The position numbers and the translations under genes are program-made. From Syncephalis fuscata (lineage: Eukaryota; Zoopagomycota; Zoopagomycetes; Zoopagales; Piptocephalidaceae), in the NCBI GenBank assembly GCA_025786725.1, contig JAHLTZ010000010.1:699999-763998 (forward strand): a stretch of DNA of 64,000 nt. The letters run 5' to 3'. Positions 58,500 through 64,000 of this stretch are shown here, one piece after another; within the stretch, counting starts at the first letter, position 1; each line of letters begins with the position of its first letter. The notes under the pieces are model-generated. The model was given only the letters and a program-made list of their open reading frames with translations. It did no database searches and had not been told where the DNA came from.

Positions 58500-60022
58500 T
58501 ATTGCTTAGTGTGATTTGGGGGTCAAATGACTTTTTTTTGTAACATTCGCGTAGTTGAACTACATTTTCGTTCTATTGAACATGGGGACAAGTGGTGAGT
58601 TTGATTTAATCGTCGCATTATTACATTTATTGTGATTTGGTGGTTAAATGACTATTTTTAATAACGCCCGATCTATTGAACATGATGATGGGCGGTGAGT
58701 GACATCAATTATCAAATGCTCATTATTGTAGCTTTATTATCCAGTATGCATATATCCACCATTTACTTGCATTATTCCATTCTGTTTATGCTGTACACTT
58801 TTATTTTATTAAATGTTGTTGTACATTGTTATACAGTATATTGGCCACACTCTATCGGTTGGCGTTGTCCATTCGACTCTAGCTTTATAGTTGAATTGGC
58901 CCTTCATTACGCTTTTTCTGCTAATGACCATATTACACAGTCACAGTTGGGCATATTGATAAAGTTAACAGTAAATTAACGAATATATATACTGCAAATC
59001 CGATTGGTTCTGCGTACTCGCATGACAATTCTGGCTATAATAAACCAATAAAATAAAATGTCTAAATATTTATTGTTTTTATTTAGAATTGTATACGCAT
59101 ATCATAGCAATATTGGTCAAATATTGGTGAAAATCGTTAAATATAAATATAAATTTGTTTATTTATCGCTATAATTTGTTTATTATGCTAGTTTGTCGAT
59201 TGGTGTATAGTATACTGGCTGCTGGCTGCCAATCTGGCTTATTCTAGTGCAGTCATTGCAGTCATTGCAGTGATTTCAGCTAATGACCACTCAGTATGGT
59301 CCTTGCAGGTCTTACTCGTATATCAGCTGGCGTATTTTGTTTGTTTTACGTCGCGTATGCATCGATTGCATTGCCCGGGTTGTTTCTGGCTATTGAGCTA
59401 TGTAGTGGTACGCTTTATTCGTTCTATTTCACTCATATTGGCCTCAATCTACACAGCACGCCACTACATCACTTCCGTTTTTTGTACCACCTTCCTAATA
59501 TGGAGTATTGCCGTGACTCGGTTTAACATTCAACTCCAGAGCCCGTAGTAATACAGCCACCCATTGGGCCATTTCCGGCTGACCTTGCCATTACTGTGGA
59601 TACGCATTGTTTTGCTTGATCAACACCAAAGCCATTGCTAATTGACAATTGCCGGCTTGTCTAGCAGACGGTTACAATAATTCGATTTGTTAATAATTAG
59701 CCTGGTGCAAAAATAAACATGATTTTGGATAGAGGAAAGATGGGCGATCATAGAAAACATAAAAAGCGGTGTCAAAGTTGCAGTGTGTATAGTGGAATGA
59801 GTGGAATGAGCAAAGTATATTGCCGCGTATAAACAATAAAATGTGTCTAGTGTATCGTAGAATGATACATAGTAGTGTGGGACAGAATGGGAATGATATA
59901 GGTAAATGGTGGATATATGCATATGGATAACGAATCTATGATGACGAGTATTTGATGACTGATGTCACTCACCACCCATCATCATGTTCAATAGATTGGG
60001 CGTTATTAAATGTTAGTCATTT
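58500..60022. mobile_element. Inverted-repeat element, copy C
   Basis: The left end (plus) at about 58500 starts GTGTGATTTGGGGGTCAAAT and holds the same subrepeats and boxes as copy A (CTATTGAACATGGGGACAAG, GAACATGATGATGGG, ATCCAGTATGCATATATCC). The right end is the inverted arm at about 59640-60022. Total about 1.5 kb. The interior (58800-59480) is not present in copy A and shows no transposase; open frames at 59270-59548 overlap in two frames and are unsupported. The right arm is the near-identical partner of copy B. Confidence 0.7.
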
Positions 60023-61429
60023 GGCCATCAAGTAGTACTAAATTGTTATTTATTTGTTAATAAACAATATTATTTATAGTGGTATAACCTTTAATGTTAT
60101 AGAGCGCGGCAATAAACAATGTTTATTGCCGTACTTTTACATTACTATAACAGCATTGCGCTGTGATAATTGTAATCATCATGGTGCCGTTCATAGACAC
60201 AATGCAATTTAGCTTATAAACGGTATTATGTTTTATTGAGTTAAGCATTAAGCGCAACTATCACTACTGATATGTTAGTAGTTTAGTGCTATTTGGAATC
60301 AAATGGCTATTTTTAACAGTATTTGCATACTAAATACATATTTGTTTTATTGAACATGATGCTGATGGGTGGTAAGTTATATTGGTCAGCAAATTTATTA
60401 TATAGTACATTTATTATTATTATTCTGCGCAAACGTGTCTATTGTAGATATCGCCATATTGTTAAATTTTTGCAATATTACAATATTAATATTTAAACTA
60501 TTTTATTTTTTAACTTTCTGAGTTTTATACAAACTCATTTGCTGCTAACTAGTTTAGCAATTAACAATCATAATTCTTGTCATACTTTATCCAGCTAATA
60601 GCAGCACTAGTAGCGGTAAAAATACTTGATTCAAAATAGCGTTATATAGTTTTAGCTTAATAGCTTTATGCTTGTTGTTTTTATAACAATTGTAATTATA
60701 ATAACAAAAATCAGCATACAAAAATGGATATATATATAATAAAGAAATAAGCAATTGGCAAATCATTTGATTATTTAAAGTAAATAATAGTTTAAAAGTA
60801 TTTATTTGTTTATAAAACTGACTGCTGGAATATCAAGTAAACTGTCTATTAAACCTGTATTATCAAGCATAACCTAGATGTTGAAATACTATTTATATTT
60901 GGTATTGTTAGAATAAGCTTGTGTTTATTGTAGCATTATATAGTTAATATTCACATCGTAATTATATTAGACAAAACGATATTTACAATTACATTAATGT
61001 TTATAGAAGCGTATTAAATCTATTGTTACACTGGCTATTTGACTTATTAAAATTTACAGCAAAGCAATCAGATAAGCTACAGCCATTGCTGGTATTTATA
61101 TAAGCAATAAATGTTTTTATTTAACATTATGGCCAATGCTATTGAAAGCATAATATAAACACACCAGTTTGCGCATTGCTATAAAGCAATAACACGAAAT
61201 ACAAGTTATACTAATCCTGTCTTTGCTTAATTAACAGATCAGCAGATTGTTATATTCAATACACACGCAAATTGATATATATATATATATCACTCTTGTT
61301 TATACATATAAATACTTATTTATTCATTAAAACCAATCAAACTTGTTTCAACATTATCACCATTAGATTTTGCATCTATGAAATCATTAAATTAATTATT
61401 TTATTATAGCGAGTGATAAAAATAGCCAC
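60023..61429. other. AT-rich intergenic region with an element fragment
   Basis: Besides the element fragment at about 60283-60400, contains a TA run near 61276-61291 and no recognisable gene. Confidence 0.45.
60283..60400 (+). repeat. Diverged end fragment of the inverted-repeat family
   Basis: GCTATTTGGAATCAAATGGC, TTATTGAACATGATG and GGGTGGTAAGT follow the order and spacing of the family's end subrepeat, with more differences than copies A-C. The splice-donor-like GGTGAGT of other copies is GGTAAGT here. Confidence 0.6.
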
Positions 61430-61740
61430 CTAATCGGTAGTGGTAAAGGCAAAAAGTAGTTTGGCCAATGCCACTTTGGTACACCTTGGCTCTCCTTGAT
61501 TCGTATATTCCAATGGAATGTTCCATCAAAAACGTCATGGTTGTTGAACAACGCCTTTTCTTATTGATGCATGATCGTCTCCACATCACACAGTAAATTG
61601 GACGGTTTTGTGTTCAAGGGTCGTTGATAAAAACCAATGAAAGCTCCCCTTTGCTTTGCATCTAACAGATATGGACAAACGAGGCAATGCGACTCTCTAT
61701 CCACGTACTATCGTCATCACCATTTTTATCACTTCACACA
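61430..61740 (-). pseudogene. Unidentified coding relic
   Basis: On minus, GDDDSTWIESRIASFVHI runs into a frame change, then DAKQRGAFIGFYQRPLNTK, CDVETIMHQ, one TAA, then KALFNNHDVFDGTFHWNIRI, KESQGVPKWHWPNYFLPLP. The composition (Trp, His, Phe-rich, few Lys/Asn runs) and GC content are unlike the AT-rich surroundings and look like ancient coding sequence. No family could be named. Confidence 0.35.
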
Positions 61741-63828
61741 ACTCCGCCTCCCTATTAATTGAGTCGTATTAAGAACACGCTGTTTTTTTTTACTACATAC
61801 AGCTACATAAACATATACTTGCTTACACTTGCTATAAAGATGATAATAACAACAAAACAATACTTAGTTATTGATAATTAACTATTATGACCAAAAACTG
61901 ATAGCACACGAGTGTATTTGAAGGTAAAAAAAAAACAAGCTTTGATCTCAAAAAGATAAAGGCAACTCCTATAAAAATGTATGGTTCTACAGTACGTACC
62001 AATAAACCGAAGGGTGTCTATCTATTATCTATAAATGTGTCTGTGTCTTGTTGGTCTAGAAGGTAGTGGTACAATTCACTGGTCTGTCTGGTCCAATCCC
62101 CGCGCTGTGCACAGGCATAGGTCCCTATTTGGCCGATGATTGATTTCATCCACGCATTCATGCACAGTAAGTGTGTGTGTGTGTGTGCTGTTCATACACA
62201 ATCTTTTATGCGTAATGAATAGGCCGCCCCTTTTATTATGGCCATGTGCACCCCTCTCATCATTTACAACACAGCTGTTGTTGTTATTCCATACTAATTA
62301 ATCCATCCTTCCTGCACATATTTTACTTACCATAACATACTTGTTGTTTTTTAAACTATTTATTCAAGCTGTGTTCTATGTAAATGTGAGTAAAAATCTC
62401 CGAATGATATTACGCTGTGTCTGTGTTTATTCAATTATATGAAGATTGAGGGGGCGGGGAGACACCTTATCTGGTCGTTGTTGTTCATACGTCTACTCCA
62501 CTTAAAGCTTTGCTAGCCACAATTTCCTTTTCATTCACTATCGACTTAGTTGCTGTTTCTATTTCTTTCTCCTCTTTCCTCTTCTCCACTACCACCACCT
62601 CCTACTCCGTCCACCTCTTATCGCTCCCTTTTCCCCTCGTTGCTGTCTGTCTTCAGCACTATCTATCGGTAGGCATTGCGTGCTCTGTGCTTATATTATT
62701 CATAGCACTATTGCTTGTTCGTTTCATCTTCATCCTCGTTGACACAAGTGAACGACCACTTGGCGACTGTCGCCTTCTCTCGACTATTTCTTGTTTGAAA
62801 GAGAATCCGCGTATTGCCATACGTCTTAGAGAACTCTAACCATCATCATCTTGCTCCACCTATAACGTGTCCATCTTACACAGGCAAACTTATTTGCATA
62901 CGCGTAAACGCACATACTCTTTTGTTCTTCCGGTTTTTCGCTTTCCTCGCTAGTCCTTAAGCAAAAAGCTCTGTTGTTTTGTCGTACAACCCTCGCGTTA
63001 CCGTTTCATACTATTAGCCACTGTATCGTTTTTTCCTTTTATTTTCGCGCACGGTACATTGCTAGGACTGTCATCTAGTATAAGTGTACCTGTACTTGTG
63101 TGTGTACGTGTGTGTACGTTGTAAGCCATCGCACTAAGGCGACCGATATCGACTTGGTCTATCGTTTTTGGTAGACTATTTGCCGGTTTATAGGTTGGTT
63201 TATTTTGTCTTATTAATTTATTTATTATTAACTTTTAACCTTTAATACTAAATTAATTGATTACTTTAGTTGCTATTGCGGCTATTTCTACTTACAGCCA
63301 CCGCCACTACTATTACTACGTTTTCTCTTCTTCTTCCTTCTCCTCTTTGTCCATCCTTATTTCTGCGTGCCATATTATTGCTTTGCCACCAGTGTCGGAT
63401 TAATTGACATTTAAACTCCGACCATTTTGATTATATTTGGCAATTGCCATTTATTTGTCTAGTTATTTTGAGCTTTTTTATTTTCGTGTACTAACTGCAC
63501 ATTGCTACACATACGTGACGACAGACTTTAAATAGAACAATTGTTTGTGCATTATTACGAGTAAGTAGAAGTAACGTAGTTAATAACAGCGTTTTATTTC
63601 GCTTTATTAATATCTAACTAATGTGTCTACATTTTATTAATTAGGCCTGCGGTGTTTTGTGTACAAGTTCACTGCCGTCCTATTTACTCATACACTGGTT
63701 GACGACTATTCTTGTCCACTGCTACATAGTGATAATCTATTCGGTCACACGCCAGTTCCTTCGCTAGTGTTTATTTAACGTATCCATTATAGTAAACACT
63801 GTCATAATCATAATAACTATAGTAACTC
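61741..63828. other. Upstream region of the kinesin gene
   Basis: About 2 kb richer in C and T than other intergenic DNA, with a GT run near 62170-62188 and many TTC/TCC stretches (for example around 62570-62640 and 63330-63350). It may contain the kinesin promoter, leader and leader introns. A frame at 62510-62839 is low-complexity hydrophobic and unsupported. No tRNA could be confirmed. Confidence 0.45.
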
Positions 63829-64000
63829 ATGGCATCCACTTCGGTAAAGTATGTAATTAATTAGTTATTTATTAAATACATATTAATTATTATTGTTTAT
63901 AATCTAATAGAGTAGCGTTGCGAATACGCCCGCTCACTACCAATGAGCAGATTGCCGATTGTCGTGAATGCATTGCTTGTTTGCCCAATTCTACACAAAT
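63829..64000 (+). CDS. Kinesin motor protein, N-terminus (partial, runs off right edge)
   Basis: Exon 1 is 63829-63848 (20 nt) with a GTATGT donor; exon 2 starts at 63911 and continues to the window end. The join gives MASTSVKVALRIRPLTTNEQ followed by IADCRECIACLPNSTQ. VxVALRIRPL at the very N-terminus is the first strand of a kinesin motor, and the RxREC segment resembles kinesin-4 (KIF4/KIF21) members. The ATP-binding loop lies beyond the window, so the subfamily is tentative. Confidence 0.82.

Noticed and set aside
62045-62115. tRNA-like boxes (TGGTCTAGAAGGTAGTGG and GGTCCAATCCCCGC)
   Set aside because: The T stem does not pair and no acceptor stem could be drawn, so this is probably chance.
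62510-62839. 109-codon plus frame upstream of the kinesin gene
   Set aside because: Low-complexity Ser/Phe/Leu from a pyrimidine-rich stretch; no coding signature. A leader or promoter role is more likely.

Overview
The window is nuclear DNA from an AT-rich, intron-rich fungus. Evidence: sterol C24-methyltransferase (ergosterol pathway), She9/Mdm33, yeast-type Bre1, an Alr1/Mnr2-type CorA channel, genes cut by many short GTAAGT...(T)AG introns of about 40-120 nt, and polyadenylation-like AATAAA motifs. The presence of ARPC4, MYSM1, CTDSPL2 and MMTAG2 homologues plus relics of Fanzor (eukaryotic TnpB-like) nucleases fits an early-diverging (zygomycete-grade) lineage better than an ascomycete yeast; that placement is inference.

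Layout. 1-8674: SCY1-like pseudokinase (minus, runs off the left edge), ERG6 (plus), a dimeric AT-rich satellite, a TBC Rab-GAP (minus). 9361-12216: an inverted-repeat mobile element and a broken protein kinase gene. 13978-26196: a dense housekeeping block: NAP1, BRE1, a small membrane protein, SHE9/MDM33, a nucleolar-type FKBP, ARPC4, ribosomal protein eL39. 26197-30840: sparse, with an intact unrecognised gene, a secreted SCP/PR-1 protein and a Fanzor remnant. 30840-33804: mL45/MBA1-like, bL32m, MMTAG2-like. 33805-38996: a gene graveyard (Fanzor relic, broken subtilase, F-box relic). 38997-52150: CTDSPL2-like phosphatase, PRP16 helicase, MYSM1-like deubiquitinase, SEC61 alpha. 52151-61740: small secreted protein, broken SCP paralogue, 5'-truncated CorA, then copies of the inverted-repeat element around a 10-bp minisatellite. 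63829-64000: first codons of a kinesin.

The intact genes are unrelated housekeeping functions (sterols, chromatin, splicing, translocation, mitochondrial translation, actin) and do not form a pathway cluster. The lively part is the accessory DNA: decayed RNA-guided-nuclease-like genes, a foldback-like element family present in several copies, decayed secreted or membrane-protein genes, and unusual tandem repeats. Several otherwise well-conserved genes show one single-base frame break each, so either the assembly has indel errors or the organism has very small introns; every pseudogene call here should be read with that in mind. Exon borders were deduced by eye from splice motifs and family conservation.
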